DNA of 64,000 nt from Pseudeuparius sepicola (taxonomy: Eukaryota; Arthropoda; Insecta; Coleoptera; Anthribidae): NCBI GenBank assembly GCA_963920635.1, contig OY987301.1:21742501-21806500 (forward strand). The letters are read 5' to 3'. This document shows, in pieces, positions 12,478-23,782 of the stretch. The position numbers were made by a program, and so were the translations under genes. The first letter of the stretch is position 1, and the number at the start of each line of letters is the position of its first letter. The notes under the pieces were generated by a model, which was not told where the DNA came from, searched no databases, and saw only the letters and a program-made list of their open reading frames with translations.

Positions 12478-12678
12478 ATGGACAACGTTCAGACGATTCC
12501 AATCATCGTGTCAACAACTGGTGTTATACCAAAAAGTTTGCTGAGAAACATCAAAGAGCTGGGTCTAACTGATAATCTTTACAGGTCCGTGCAGAAAGCG
12601 GGACTACTTGCGACAGCCCGAACCGTCAGGAAATTCATGGGGAGTGCAGGAACGTCCAACAACATCAATGTCACCTAA
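12478..12678 (+). pseudogene. C-terminal tail of a LINE polyprotein
   Basis: The frame encodes about 66 residues with the pattern VQTIPIIVSTTGVIPKSLL, later LGLTDNLYRSVQKAGLLATA and RTVRKFMG. This is a known C-terminal tail in invertebrate non-LTR retrotransposon proteins (hydrophobic IPIIV block, then xxQKxxLLxTAxxxRK). No reverse-transcriptase domain lies upstream, so the copy is 5' truncated and not functional. The clade assignment is uncertain. Confidence 0.55.
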
Positions 12679-12775
12679 GGCCCGATATCATGGCAAGGGT
12701 CTCGTCCGAGCCAGATCCTTTTGGTATCCGGGATACCCGGGATCTGAGTGAATGTTCCCCGTACCTCTACGGGGG

Positions 12776-12817
12776 CCAAAAGGCATTCGCACTCCCTCGA
12801 GTGCGAATGCCTTTTGG
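12776..12817 (+). other. 19-bp perfect hairpin in LINE 3' region
   Basis: CCAAAAGGCATTCGCACTC at 12776-12794 pairs with 12799-12817 around the loop CCTC. The stem has no mismatch and sits just before the AAT tail, where LINE RNAs commonly carry structures recognised by their reverse transcriptase. Confidence 0.85.
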
Positions 12818-12855
12818 CTAAGTCGAGATAATAATAATAATAAATAATAATAATA

Positions 12856-13190
12856 ACTTTATTTACTTAATCTGTAGAGTACAATGGCTATAAAAACAGA
12901 AATTCCTACAAGATTAAGCAAAGAGGCGAAGTCCAGATGAGCTTTACTGAAAGTCAGCAAAGCACCTGGTTCTACTTAACCTCGACAAAAATACAACAGA
13001 TAAACAATCTCAACACGTACACAGATAGAACATAATAAATACTCCAATGTGTAATTAAAAAACAATAATAATAATAATAAATAATAGTAATAATAAATTA
13101 TATTATAAATACCATACTTTAATATTATATAATACAACGATACTACACAATAGCAACTGCCATGGAAGAAAAAAAAATCAGTTAGACCTG
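12856..13190 (-). repeat. (AAT)n tracts and probable LINE 3' UTR
   Basis: Repeated (AAT)n runs at about 12840-12858, 13065-13098 and the polyadenylation-like AATAAAGTTATT words read on the minus strand suggest one or more LINE tails belonging to the reverse-transcriptase relic at 13231-14377. Confidence 0.5.
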
Positions 13191-13230
13191 TTGGAGAATA
13201 GGTGACTACAGTATTTCTTTGAAAAAGCCT

Positions 13231-14377
13231 TTAGAGATAGATTTTAAAGTCGGGATGTAAATTGTTATAAAACTTCGCTATGTTATAGGAAAATGATTTT
13301 TTGAAAACTACTGTGCGATGCTTGGGTATTGTCAAACTATTGGTGTTTCTCAGAGTTCTGCAATGGATCGACGTCCTAAAAACAAGTTTATTAGGCTTTT
13401 TATTAATAATGCTAAAATAGAGTTTAGCCATGTGATAAGCTCGCCTTCCTTCCATACTTAACAACCCAGCCTCTTGCAACTTATATGATACGTGTTGCCT
13501 GGCTCGAATACCATATACGAAGCACAGACACGACTTCTGGACTTTTTGAATTTTTCGCCTGTCTAAAGAATCAATGCATGGATCGTAAATTACATCTCCA
13601 AAATGAAATTGAGACAACACCAGTGCATCGCACAACATTATTTTTACTTTTTTTGACAAAATGTAACGAAGACCATACAAGGATCTAAGTGCGCCATAAG
13701 CTTTTTGAGTACAATTAGATATTTATGTAATAATAATAATAATAATTCTCACCCTCACTATACTCCAAACTAGGAGTACCCCAGAAGCAACCACATGCTT
13801 GTGCGGGGGAGGGGGGCAATTACTATTATTTTGTCTTCGTTGCCATTTGCGGCTAGGGCCGACTTTTTTCCGATAGAACTAGGATAGCATTCGCTCAAGT
13901 ACTACGGAAAACCCTAGAAAACCGTAGTAATCCCAGTGAGTGTAGGACAATTAGTAAATCACACGGATAAAGCTATTTAGGAGCAATACCGTGAACCCAC
14001 ATTTGTCCAGCACTCTTGGCCATAGCGGTGTGTTTTTTAAATTTTAATTCTTCATCAACTATCAAACCTAAGTTTCTGTGTTCTTATTGGATCACCAATT
14101 TATCATATCCAATTTGAATATTTATTTGATTCAAAGCATATTCTCTAAGTTTTTTGGGACCAAAAATCATAAGAGTAGATTTTTTTGGGTTGAGAACCAG
14201 CGAATGCTCCAACGACAGTTTTCGAAGCATCTGTAAGTCATCACTCATCCTACGACAGGAATCATTTATGGTATTTTTATCGAAGGATAGATATCCCGCT
14301 GGGAGGAAGAATGTTGCCGATTTAAAGAGTGAACGTAAAGCATAATTACTGACAATAATAATTATTCGTGGCAGCAT
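13231..14377 (-). pseudogene. LINE reverse-transcriptase 3' part (Jockey/CR1-like), broken
   Basis: Read on the minus strand, the block at 14377-14084 contains SDDLQMLRKLSLEHSLVLNP followed by KKSTLMIFGPKK. That is the usual RT segment after the catalytic aspartates in Jockey/CR1 LINEs. After a stop near 14084 comes NLGLIVDEELKFKKH. The 149-residue frame 13680-13231 follows with YGLRYILSKKVKIMLCDALV, the thumb/C-terminal block, and a tail of the type RRAYHMAKLYFSIINKKPNK. About 250 bp at 13725-13970, starting with an AAT tract, interrupts the homology and may be a later insertion. The palm core with F/YADD is missing. The copy cannot be active. Confidence 0.75.
13725..13970 (+). repeat. Possible insertion inside the LINE relic
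   Basis: Beginning at an (AAT)n tract, this block lacks the LINE homology seen on both sides. It contains a GC-rich run (GTGCGGGGGAGGGGGGC). It may be a second small retroposed fragment; no family recognised. Confidence 0.35.
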
Positions 14378-14869
14378 TTTTTCAATTTTCCTTCCCGATC
14401 AGGCACTCACTCTATCATTCATTTATTGCGATCTGATCTTTTAGTAGCTACAGTCATCCTGATCTAAACACCTACTTACATCAGAACGTTCGCGTTCTTT
14501 ACCTAGGTTCCAGTACACACTTCCAGGAATTAAATATTCATTCTCCGTTGGGGGCAAATTAAAACATTTCCTTTGTGGGCAGCCCTGAATAAGGATGAGG
14601 CCTTTAGGGGCATTAGGCCCCGTAACAGTTGAGGAAATGAGTTGCCGAATTGGGAACGGAAAATTGTTTGGGAGAGAACCGCAACGGCTCACCGAAATTT
14701 GAATGCCGGGAATTTCCGCCTTCCCGTAACGATCCCTTTCAATTTCCAAAATGAATAGGCAACTCGCCAAAGTTTACTCTGCCAGTAGTTAGAGCCTTTC
14801 AGCCTGCTTATTTCACCAATATAAACTCGATAGCGACAAACAATAACATAAATTTATTTTGTTGAAATC
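14378..14869. other. No recognised gene
   Basis: The minus-strand frame 14441-14770 (109 residues) shows no domain I recognise; it may be chance. Confidence 0.4.
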
Positions 14870-15390
14870 GACAGTGAAGGGTCTCAAAATCGCCATTGAA
14901 AGCTCAGAAATCGGCACTGAAGCAGCCCATTATTGTACGATTTTTTTTAATGAGTAGGCCTTGACGAAATATAAACATCAAACGTTAGACGAGGAGCCAT
15001 CGCCCGTCAAAAGTGACCAAATATTCAAAACCCGGCCGATAAAGGCCCATTTAACTTTTCGTGCACATTGCGAAATTGTTACCTCTACCATCGCAATCTT
15101 TCAATATAAATATTTTAGTAGGTTTGAATATCAATATATTTTACATGGAGGCTCCTCAATAGGCAGCAATTTATGGGAGTTTTTGTTGGGAAGCCCCGTG
15201 CCTCGTCATACTTGACCTAGGTAGAGCGTTCGTCAAAGTCAAGCAACGACGCGCGCAGTCGTTTCATGGACGGATGATCCCTTATAATTATTTTTTGCCA
15301 AATATAACATGTACCTCCGCACCGAAGTTTTTTTTTTACTCGTGGTTTATTTAAATTCCACATGAGTCATAAACAGTTGAACTTCAGAGT
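14870..15390 (+). repeat. Dispersed repeat family D1, copy 2
   Basis: This block matches 61015-61570 in the same orientation over about 520 bp. Shared words include AAAGCTCAGAAATCGGCACT, ATATAAACATCAAACGT, CAAAAGTGACCAAATATTCA and TTGACCTAGGTAGAGCG. A decayed inverse copy lies at 4680-5200. No coding is conserved between copies, so it is probably a non-coding transposon or its remnant. Confidence 0.75.
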
Positions 15391-17180
15391 TTTATTGGTA
15401 CATAAATAACTATTATATTTGGTCATATTATAAATGAATGATTTAGGGGATTTCGAAATGCATTATCGGCAGAAGATTTAGAGAAAATATTTAGCATACT
15501 GATTATCGATAGCAACATTTTTAGCTTTGGGATTATAATTCGTAAAATTAACGAAATGGTTTATCAATCAGTGATATTACCCCCTGAATATTTCACTCAT
15601 ACATTGTTCCATCTACCTACTACTTTCCAATAATAACCACAAATATAATAGGTACATTGTCAACAATTTATGAATAACATTCAAGAATTAGCCGAGAAAT
15701 AGTAAAATATTCTCTGATAACTGTGGAAACTCCATCAAATTTTAATGCGGTTTGAACAAATTAATAAACCCTACAAATGTTTCTTATATATTTTTCAAGA
15801 TCTACATCTTTGGTTAACAAGTTTTTTGGTTTAAATTATTTTTAAGTCAAAATGCGAAAAATCTGTTTTTGAAAACTTTGGCGCTATGTATCTTTTTGTG
15901 AATGAACAACGTCCCGCCACAAAAAAAATTTCAAACTCCAAGCTTGCATTTTTTGTTCTCTTTCTTTTTCCCTTCGACCAATAGGAAACGAGATAAATCG
16001 GTTAAATGAACTTCAACCGCAGTAACCATTTGAACATATGAATTTGCTCTATGAAGCAATGTTAACGGGACACCCTGTGTATGTAGATATAAAACAATTG
16101 ATATCCTGCATGGGTATCAATCCTCGGTAATTTAAAATTACTCCTCATCAACTGCCCTGGGAGTGGAGATTTACTTATCTCAAGTATTCAGTTTTTGACA
16201 CGTTCACCAGGTAGTTTTTGTTTTTATTGCACAAATTTTAATTAATTGCCATTTATAATCAAATGAAAATTGGGGCTGATAGTTCTGTCATATTATTATG
16301 TTCTAATTTGCTCGTATGAAACAAAGGCGGTTTAACCAAAACCTACCCACCACATTGAAAACGTACCTACCTACTCTCCAGCATTTTCCACACAATATAC
16401 ACAAATTGTGTTATTTTATATTTAGACGTCTTTGGGCGACCCTTAATTTTATATAACTGATTATTACATCTTTCAAATAAAACATGAAAGATGCCAACGA
16501 GTTCGTATAGATATATAATGTTCGCTAAAAAAGTCTTTCCTTAATTTGTATAATTATTGTCTCCGCAGTTTTTGTTGGCGATGATGTTGCCAGCAGATTG
16601 GAAATTTTCGTTTTTCTTTTCCATTTATTAGCAAAAATTAGAGGAGGCAGTGCCTGTCATTACGCGTCGGAGGGTGGGGCAAAGGGTTCCTCATTAAAAC
16701 TTAATTTTCGAGAATATATTTATAAATTTCAGTTGGGCGGCAGACATTTTCTTAATTCCCCGTTCATTGTTTCGTAAAATTACTCAACTTTGTCCGGGTG
16801 CGCACAATAGGAAATTTCGCTTAACTGGGGACAGTGTGTTTTATTTCGTTCTTTATGTTTGATGTTTACTTGTAACGAGGCAACGGCGGGGATATTGCTA
16901 CCAACCTGTGCTAATTAAGTTTGGCCTGGCACGTGATAAAACTAAGAGCGCTAATATCACAAGCCCAAGAACGAGAATGTTGCAGTTTTCCAATAAGTGT
17001 TTCACGTATACCATTCCATTATTTATTTTTTGTATATTTATATCCAAAACAATTTATTTTGAACAAGTTTTCTGTTTTAAATAATCGATAAAGTGACAGC
17101 TGCGGCTGGGGCTAGTAAACAGACATGATGCTTGGATGTCCAAAACAGGCGAGATTTTTTGGAGTTTTTGATAGTGGTTT
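15391..17180. other. Intergenic stretch with a lone MITE end
   Basis: No gene is recognised. GGGACACCCTGTGTATG at about 16068 is a right end of the ACAGGGTG type without a clear partner. Confidence 0.5.
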
Positions 17181-17183
17181 ATT

Positions 17184-17309
17184 TTCTGAATGTGCACTGT
17201 GGTCTAACATGAACAGTTTAGCAATATTATATTAAATTACATTAATTTCTGAATGTGCACTGTGGTCTAACATGAACAGTTTAGCAATATTATATTAAAT
17301 TACATTAAT
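17184..17309 (+). repeat. 63-bp direct tandem duplication
   Basis: The unit TTCTGAATGTGCACTGTGGT (first 20 bases) starting at 17184 recurs at 17247, and the whole 63-bp unit is duplicated with no difference that I can see. The duplication must be recent. Confidence 0.95.
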
Positions 17310-17330
17310 TCATTTATACTCCTACAATGT

Positions 17331-17890
17331 CTATAGTAAAATCGAGCAATAATCCGTACGCCTGGCGTAAATAAAACCACGTGTTCAATGACGATCCGCG
17401 ATTGGTCGATAGGCTATAAAATTTCACCCGACTCGGCAACAGTGACGTGCTCGATCGCTATTTAGACACTGGGTGGTATGAATAAAAACGAAGTACTTGC
17501 TACTACTACAAGTATTAGTATCTTCTACCTAGTATTTACTTTAAAACGAAGTAGATACTACATTTCCGTAGTTTACTTCACCTGTCAGAGAACTACCGAA
17601 ATGTAGTATCTACTTCGTTTTAAAGTAAATACTAGGTATAAGATACTAATACTTGTAGTAGTAGCAAGTACTTCGTTTTTATTCATACCACCCACTGTCA
17701 CAAATAACTTTATCGATGTTTTGAACCATTTAATTACCTAAGCCAATAATTCTTGTCTGAAATATTTTGATGTACACAATTGTAAGACTAAAATTAAATA
17801 AAGGTCGTATCTCCGTGCGGCTATGGCAGATATTTCAACGCACATGCTCTTGTTTACGCCAGGCGTAAGAGTTGCTCGATTTTAGTATAG
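17331..17890. mobile_element. MITE with ~40-bp TIRs containing a nested hairpin
   Basis: The left end CTATAGTAAAATCGAGCAAT and the inverted right end CTATACTAAAATCGAGCAAC match, and both continue to ACGCCTGGCGTAAA, itself a small palindrome. The 225-bp hairpin at 17470-17694 lies inside, probably as a later insertion. Confidence 0.8.
17470..17694. mobile_element. 225-bp near-perfect hairpin element
   Basis: TGGGTGGTATGAATAAAAAC at 17470 is mirrored by the end at 17694. The arms of about 103 bp differ at only about two positions (near 17526 and 17571), around a loop of roughly 20 nt. The ends could extend by 3 bases as CA(C/G)TGGG. No clear target duplication was seen. Confidence 0.9.
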
Positions 17891-18986
17891 TAACATAATT
17901 TTCAGATGCACAATTATTTAGAACAGACAAATTTTGGCAAGTCGGTGTTTGTATTGAGCATATTCGCAGTTGCTTTGGCATTTTCCAAGGGCATTTATCG
18001 TTAGCAAGGGCATATGATTGATTGTTTTTTAAGAAAGGAGCTACCTACAGGAATTACGAGGAAAATACTCTTATCAAAACTGCAAAAATTCAAAATCGTT
18101 AGTACTTTTGATCTACTCCATGTTTTTTATAATACTACGAATATAAGGAGCTCTATTATCCATTTACTTATTTCTTTCATAAGCGAGGACTGATTTAGAT
18201 TTAACAAACTTTTTTTTATTTTACACATATTACTGGTTTCAATTCAATTATACAAAGTACATATTATTCCTCGAGTTTAAACATAGATTACCATTTATAT
18301 ATGTCTACATCACGAAAAATCAAATATTATGCATATTGAATGATTAAAGCAAACACTAATTACTGCTTTTTCATCAAATCAGATATACTTCATGTAATTG
18401 CCTATATAGATATAATTGGTTTTTTGCCCGTCCGTTCATCCTATTCGCCGGAATATAGATTTATATTATTCCAAGCTTTTTAAATTGAAAAGTCAAATGA
18501 TGACTTTTGCCAAGTTACCTACCTACCTGAACTAAATATATATTAAATTAATAGGGATCATAATCATTGATTTACTATGTATAGATGTTTATGCATTCTG
18601 CTTAAAGATTAACTTTTAAAAATAGTGTATAATAAAAACATTGTGTAGAGTAAAATAAATGACGTTCCTATGTAAAAAATATGGAATATGAAAGCCAGGG
18701 ATTACATAAAACTTACATTTATTGCCATGTGGAAATATTGTAAAGTGTTATTTGATCCCCTAAATAATGAATACAAAGCACTCATCTGAAATTCCACTAA
18801 TAATAATTATGATTCCATATTTTATTTCCGTTATTTGGAGTAGGTTTAATTTAATATTTATTACATTTATGTTGTACTAACAACAAATTAATGTTATCGT
18901 CTTTTTGCATATTACTGTATTATAGTTACATTTGCATATTATTGCTACTGGAGATATTATGTTCAAAAATTAAAACATGTCATAAT
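17891..18986. other. AT-rich intergenic stretch
   Basis: No feature supportable. Confidence 0.5.
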
Positions 18987-20490
18987 ATACAGGGTGAGTT
19001 TTTTTCGATGCTCACTATGGGGATCTTGGAAACTAACAGAGCTAGAACAAAGGTTAAATAGGGAAAGAATTGCAGTTTTGTATGCTTAATCTAATGCCCT
19101 TTTCGGATTTTTAAAAAAGTTCATGGCTCACTAGATATTTTGAAAAGAGTGATTTTTTTCTATTTCATCAGACCTCTGTAGCTCCGTTATTTCTGATTTT
19201 ACAGAAAAACTGTAGAGACAAAAATTGTAGATAATTTTGGACTTAATAAGATAATCTAATCCATTTTTTTTGTTGTCGGTGATTTTTGAGATATGACATA
19301 AACTTGTGTTTTTTATATGTAAATCATAGTTGGATGTGGCCTTATTAAATCGGCCATTTTTTTGAGCTTTCCAAAGATATAATACTCGGCATAGTTATTA
19401 TAAAAAATAAAAGAGCTATGGCTAATTTTCTGATTTTTTTAATTTCTACATAGTCAGCCATGGAATATTTTCATAATTATGTTCTATTTTATAATAAGAC
19501 ATAGTACTTCAAACTTTCACTTATTTTATTTTTAGCTAGTAACAAAATGTCAGAAAATAAAACAAAAATTATCATGATGGAGTTCCACCACATAATTCTT
19601 TGCCCGTAAGAAATTACCTAAATCTAAATAGTTGGATAGGGAGAAATAGACCTATTTCCTGGCAGCCCCGATCCCCCGATTTGTCGGTTTTGGATTTCTT
19701 TTTGTGGGGAACAGTACAAAATAAAGTATGAGACAATTGCTGAATTAAGAGCAGCTGTTTTAGAAGCAATTGCCAGTATTGACAGGCATATAAGAAAGGC
19801 GACAAATTCAGTTTTAAAAAGTTGCAATATTTGCATAAATAATAATGGTGGATTATTTGAACACCTTTTTTATTTTAAAAGGTGACCTTTTAAAATAATA
19901 ATAATTTGAATTTGAGTTTTTTAATTTTTGTTTTATTTTGTTACATTTTGTTACCAGCTAAAAACAAAATATTAGAAAGTTTGAAGTATGTCTAATAATT
20001 ATAAAATGGAACGTAATTATGAAAATATTCCATGGCTGACTATGTGAAAATTAAAAAAAAATCAGATAATTAGCCATAGCTCTTTTATTTTTTATAATAA
20101 CTATGCCGAGCTCAAAAAATGGCCGATTTGAAAAGGCCACAGCCAAAACTATGAATAAGATTAACATTTAAAAAAACACAAGTTTATGTCATATCTCAAA
20201 AATCACAAACAACATAAAAAATTTGACTAGACTATCTTATTAAGCCCAAAATTATCTACAATTTTTGTCTCTACAGTTCTTCTGTATAATCAGAAATAAC
20301 GGAGCTACAGAGATCTGATGAAATAGCACTCTTTTCAAAATATCTAGTGAGCCATGACCTGTTTTAAAAATCCAAAAGGGGCATTAGATTGAGCATTCAA
20401 AACTGCAATTCTTTCCCCATTTAACTTTTGTTATAGCTCTGCTAGTTTCCGAGATCCCCATAGTGGGACTCAAAAAAAACTCACCCTGTA
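18987..20490. mobile_element. 1.5-kb foldback element with mariner-like transposase remnant
   Basis: It begins TACAGGGTGAGTTTTTTTCG and ends with the complement, AAAAAACTCACCCTGTATG. The arms are about 570 bp each (about 18987-19566 and 19915-20490), imperfect but continuous, sharing words such as CAAAATATCTAGTGAGCCATG. The approx. 350-bp centre encodes the C-terminal part of an IS630/Tc1-mariner transposase (19606-19870). A smaller relative lies at 53083-53690. Confidence 0.9.
19571..19870 (+). pseudogene. Mariner/IS630-type transposase C-terminal fragment
   Basis: In one frame the plus strand reads HDGVPPHNSLPVRNYL, then SWIGRNRPISWQPR and SPDLSVLDFFLWG, ending in a stop at about 19728. 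One base over, it resumes with ETIAELRAAVLEAIA and ends with a GGLFEH block. These are the second and third catalytic-acid neighbourhoods and the C-terminal GG-FEH tail of Tc1/mariner-superfamily transposases, which cut and paste DNA at TA dinucleotides. About 38 residues lie between the Asp of HDG and the Asp of VLDFF, longer than the classic DD34D mariner spacing, though one decayed copy cannot prove the subtype. The N-terminal DNA-binding part and the first Asp are absent, and one frameshift is present. It is a relic inside a foldback. Confidence 0.8.
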
Positions 20491-20502
20491 TGTTTTCGAC
20501 GC

Positions 20503-20784
20503 ATGTGTATTAAACTTCTTTGGCAGGTTCGGCATGTCATCAGCTATCATCGGTTCCTGTGCCGTTTATTCTGGTTTAGAATTCCTACGCTTTACCGTAA
20601 TTTTTTACTGGCAAAGCGTTTGGATTCTGAATCGGAATTGATGGTTGCTCGTCTCCGAAAATCGCCGAAAATTATTCATCGAGGCACACCAGTGGAGCAA
20701 AGGCAATATATGAATATATTAATATCAATGCAACGCAAAAAGGAAGCGCGTTTGATCAACCTGCGTCGACTGGATCCAAGATGA
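20503..20784 (+). CDS. Unrecognised open frame, possible exon
   Basis: This 93-residue frame is noticeably richer in G+C and in Arg/Leu codons than its surroundings. It follows TTCTTTGGCAG (a plausible splice acceptor at about 20515-20525) and ends at TGA with a basic tail, ARLINLRRLDPR. I do not recognise a family. It adjoins the foldback end and lies outside the arms, so it is not a shadow of them. It may be a terminal exon of a host gene or a remnant of another transposon. No second exon could be linked to it. Confidence 0.25.
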   Translation: MCIKLLWQVRHVISYHRFLCRLFWFRIPTLYRNFLLAKRLDSESELMVARLRKSPKIIHRGTPVEQRQYMNILISMQRKKEARLINLRRLDPR

Positions 20785-20789
20785 AACAT

Positions 20790-22390
20790 AATGTATGTAT
20801 ATGTATAGGGTCATTGAGTGGGAATGTACCCCATAACTTTTTTTACTGTCTAGGTTAGAAAAAACAGGTTATCTGAAGCTTTCTACGGCTGTATCAAACT
20901 GTCTTCGGAGTTTTCCAAAATGCCGCAGCGTACAAAGATTATATATTATTTATTCCTAAAGAAGGCCTTTGTATTTCTGAAATTAATATTTTTTCCGATT
21001 GTACACATAGGTATACAGGCTCTCTCAGGTTATTAATAGGCGATAGAACTCTTAAAATAAATAGAAAAAAGTTGATACGAACTTATTTCTTTTAATGCTT
21101 CGTTTTCCAGATACAGGGTGTTAAATTTATTTAAAATAGACATTATTTTTTCAAAAATGTCAAAAACTACTTGGCCGATTTTGATACAACTACTAAGTAC
21201 GAACCTTTATTTGATGTACTAAGATCTAATTTATTTGTTATATTGGCGGCGATAGGGTATCCTAGCTAGATATTTTAATAAAAAAATTGAGCACACCACT
21301 ACCTTTCTATAAGTTTGATATTAATTTAAGATTAAATAATTAAAAATGGAAAAACTTGTCTCTTGCATTTTTTGTTTATCTTGCTTACTTTCAAGAAAAA
21401 AATAAAAATTGTTAATCCATCAAAGCCTGAAAAAAGAAATTTAATTCCCTTGAAAAGATAAATAATGAATAAATAGAAAGCCCAAATTTTTATTAAAACA
21501 AATTACAATTTTAATTGTTCGAATTAATAACCTCTACCATCAATAGGTATATGTTTTTACAATGACGAATAAGAGATTATGCTTTTTATCAACTTTGACA
21601 CTTTGCATATCAAAAACGAAGTTTTAAATTCTTTAAAACATACGTGTTCATGTGAGCTTTTCGTTTTATTTTTACGAATTATATTGAATATTAAACTGTT
21701 ACACATACCGTATACACGTTAAGGACTTACCACACTTGGAAAATCTTTATTTGTAGAAAGAATTTTGGTAACCTTTTTTTATTATGTGGATGCTCAAAAT
21801 GTGCATTTATCAAGTGGGTAACTTTATTTTTAGGCAACTACGACCTCACTTTCAGATTTTAGATTTTCTATAAAAAAATTATTACAAATTCTTATTTAGG
21901 ATCATTCAAAACCTATATTTGAACCAATTTTCGTTGCTCTAAAATGTGAGAAAATTATTATTGGTATTATAATTATTAACTGAAATTATTGCAATTCAAC
22001 TTTTTTACAACTCTTTAATCATTTTATAAAAAATTAAAGTATTACATTACATATTGATTAAGAAAAATTTGTTGTAATGTTAAAAACAATAATAAACTCC
22101 TACAATTTGAAAAAATCATAGATTTTTCCTTTATTTTAGGACATGGAAAACTGGTATAGACAGGTTTTAAGTGATCCTAAACAAGAATCCGCAACCAGAT
22201 TGTTTTTCAAATAAAAATCCGTAATAGTTATTGTTTTGAATTTTGAGGTCAAAAAAATAATCGTAATTGGCTGTGATTATAGCTCAAGAATAAATTTGCT
22301 CACTCACTAAATGTGTATTTTGATTACCTCCTCACAAAAAAAATCAAAATTGGTTAACGAATGCATGAAAGTCGAAACCCTAAAAATATG
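20790..22390. other. AT-rich stretch with MITE-like fragments
   Basis: Words TATAGGGTCATTGAGTGGGA (about 20805) and ACAGGGTGTTAAATTTATTT (about 21114), the latter followed by TTGGCCGATTTTGATACAAC, resemble arms of the foldback families, but I could not find matching opposite arms. No gene is recognised. Confidence 0.45.
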
Positions 22391-22480
22391 CGCATAAATA
22401 TGCAAATAATTTAGTCAAAATAATATGCAGGAAAATGTTGAAAATATGCAAATTAAGAAATACTTTAAAAATATAAATTT
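22390..22480. repeat. ATATGCA-rich subterminal block, left
   Basis: Several ATATGCA/ATGCATA words cluster here and again at about 28455-28560, on either side of the decayed hAT region and the errantivirus. They may be the two subterminal regions of one hAT element split by the retrovirus insertion. No precise terminal repeats were found. Confidence 0.4.
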
Positions 22481-22689
22481 ATTGTTTCATTTACAAATAA
22501 ACATATATAATATACATACAAATTTCTAAATGCATTATTTATACATAGTAAAAGTAACAATATTTTATTTTAAATTTTTTACATACAGGGAGATTGAACT
22601 AAATCTAAATATGCATTTATTATAAATTATAAAAATCAGGTTGAATTTTGTTGTAAAAATAAACCATTAAGTAAATGTTGCTCAAAATT

Positions 22690-23640
22690 CTCAATTAAAA
22701 AATTTTGTCTTCTATCGCTTTTAAAATTTCTCCCTTCAAAATATTTGCTACTTGGCTAAGAAACTGAAACCCACAATTTTTTTCCATCACATTTCAAAAT
22801 TTTTGAAATATTTTGTCCCCAATTTTACCTGTGACATTTTGAAAAGCAACTTCATAGATTCTTTTAGCAGTTCTACACTTCGGGTTAATGGCAAATTAGA
22901 TTCCTCCATTTGTGTTATTGTTTTAGAAAGAAAGCTATAATTTGCTTTTAGAAAGGAAAGTTGTTTCTTTATTTCCTTGTTTCCGAATAGTTATTTAACA
23001 TCTGTAAGGGACTGGGAAGATTCGTTCGAAAATTCTGAAATTAGATCTTTCAGTTGGCAAAAATTCTCGCAATAAAAAATGCAGCTTCCAACCAAGTGCC
23101 CCATCATGTAATAACAGGTTGAGGTGGAAGAGGAGTGTTTGGTAGTTTTTCTTTGTAGAACTGGACCCTTATAGGCGCTTTAAGGAAGACTTTTTTCATG
23201 GTGGAAATTAAACTATTTACAAGCGGAAAATGTTTCCTAATTTCCTCAGCAACCCTATTTAAAGCATGAGCAAGGCATGTTACATGTATCAACTTCGGAT
23301 AAAAGATTTTCAAATTTTGCCCGGCTCTTACCATGTACGGTGCTGCATCTGACAAAACGAGCAAAAAGTTGTCGGTAGGAACAGGTGTAGGAAGAAAAAA
23401 TGTTGATAATTCCTCTTGAACACATCTGGTCACTGTCAATGCATTCGTTTTTTCTAATTCCTTAGAAAGCAAGGAGGTGACATTTTGGTAAAATCTCGCC
23501 GCCTAAGAACTCCAATCAATAAATGAGCAATATAACGTCCTCTTGAATCGGTGGTTTCATCAATACATATGTAAAAATATCTGTTTCGAATTTTTGTTTT
23601 AATTTCCTCGATTACCTCCGAATACATTTTTACCTATCTA
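22690..23640 (-). pseudogene. hAT-like transposase, decayed
   Basis: On the minus strand, from about 23630, the frame reads YSEVIEEIKTKIRNRYFYIC followed by IDETTDSRGRYIAHLLIGVL, the catalytic Asp block of hAT transposases. After a one-base shift comes the 122-residue frame (23472-23104), with VLSDAAPYMVRAGQNLK, VTCLAHALNRVAEEIR and a helical part. A TGA stop then interrupts what continues as WGTWLEAAFF, and fragments run on to about 22700. These blocks are those of hAT-superfamily proteins of the CGGBP1-like, DUF659-type class. At least two frameshifts and several stops are present. The N-terminal zinc finger has not been found; the errantivirus sits just upstream at 23783. Confidence 0.75.
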
Positions 23641-23782
23641 TAATTTATTCTGTCCTTTTCAATAATTGTACTTTATTAAATAGGTATAAATACCTACTTT
23701 ATTCGTTTTCAGATCACCAGGATTAGTGCCCATAAAATTTGAATTTACCTATATTATTTTGGGAAAACCAGGTACATACCTA

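Larger units (their letters stand above)
12431..12855 (+). mobile_element. 3' end of a non-LTR retrotransposon with (AAT)n tail
   Basis: The block is bounded by (TAA)n tracts at about 12431-12456 and 12826-12860. It holds the end of a polyprotein frame (12478-12678), a GC-richer 3' untranslated part with a perfect hairpin (12776-12817), and the AAT-repeat tail expected of LINEs primed on repeated target DNA. It is a heavily 5'-truncated plus-strand insertion. Confidence 0.7.

Noticed and set aside
13231..13680. 149-residue frame as a functional gene
   Set aside because: It is the C-terminal block of a LINE reverse transcriptase with stops upstream and no catalytic core.
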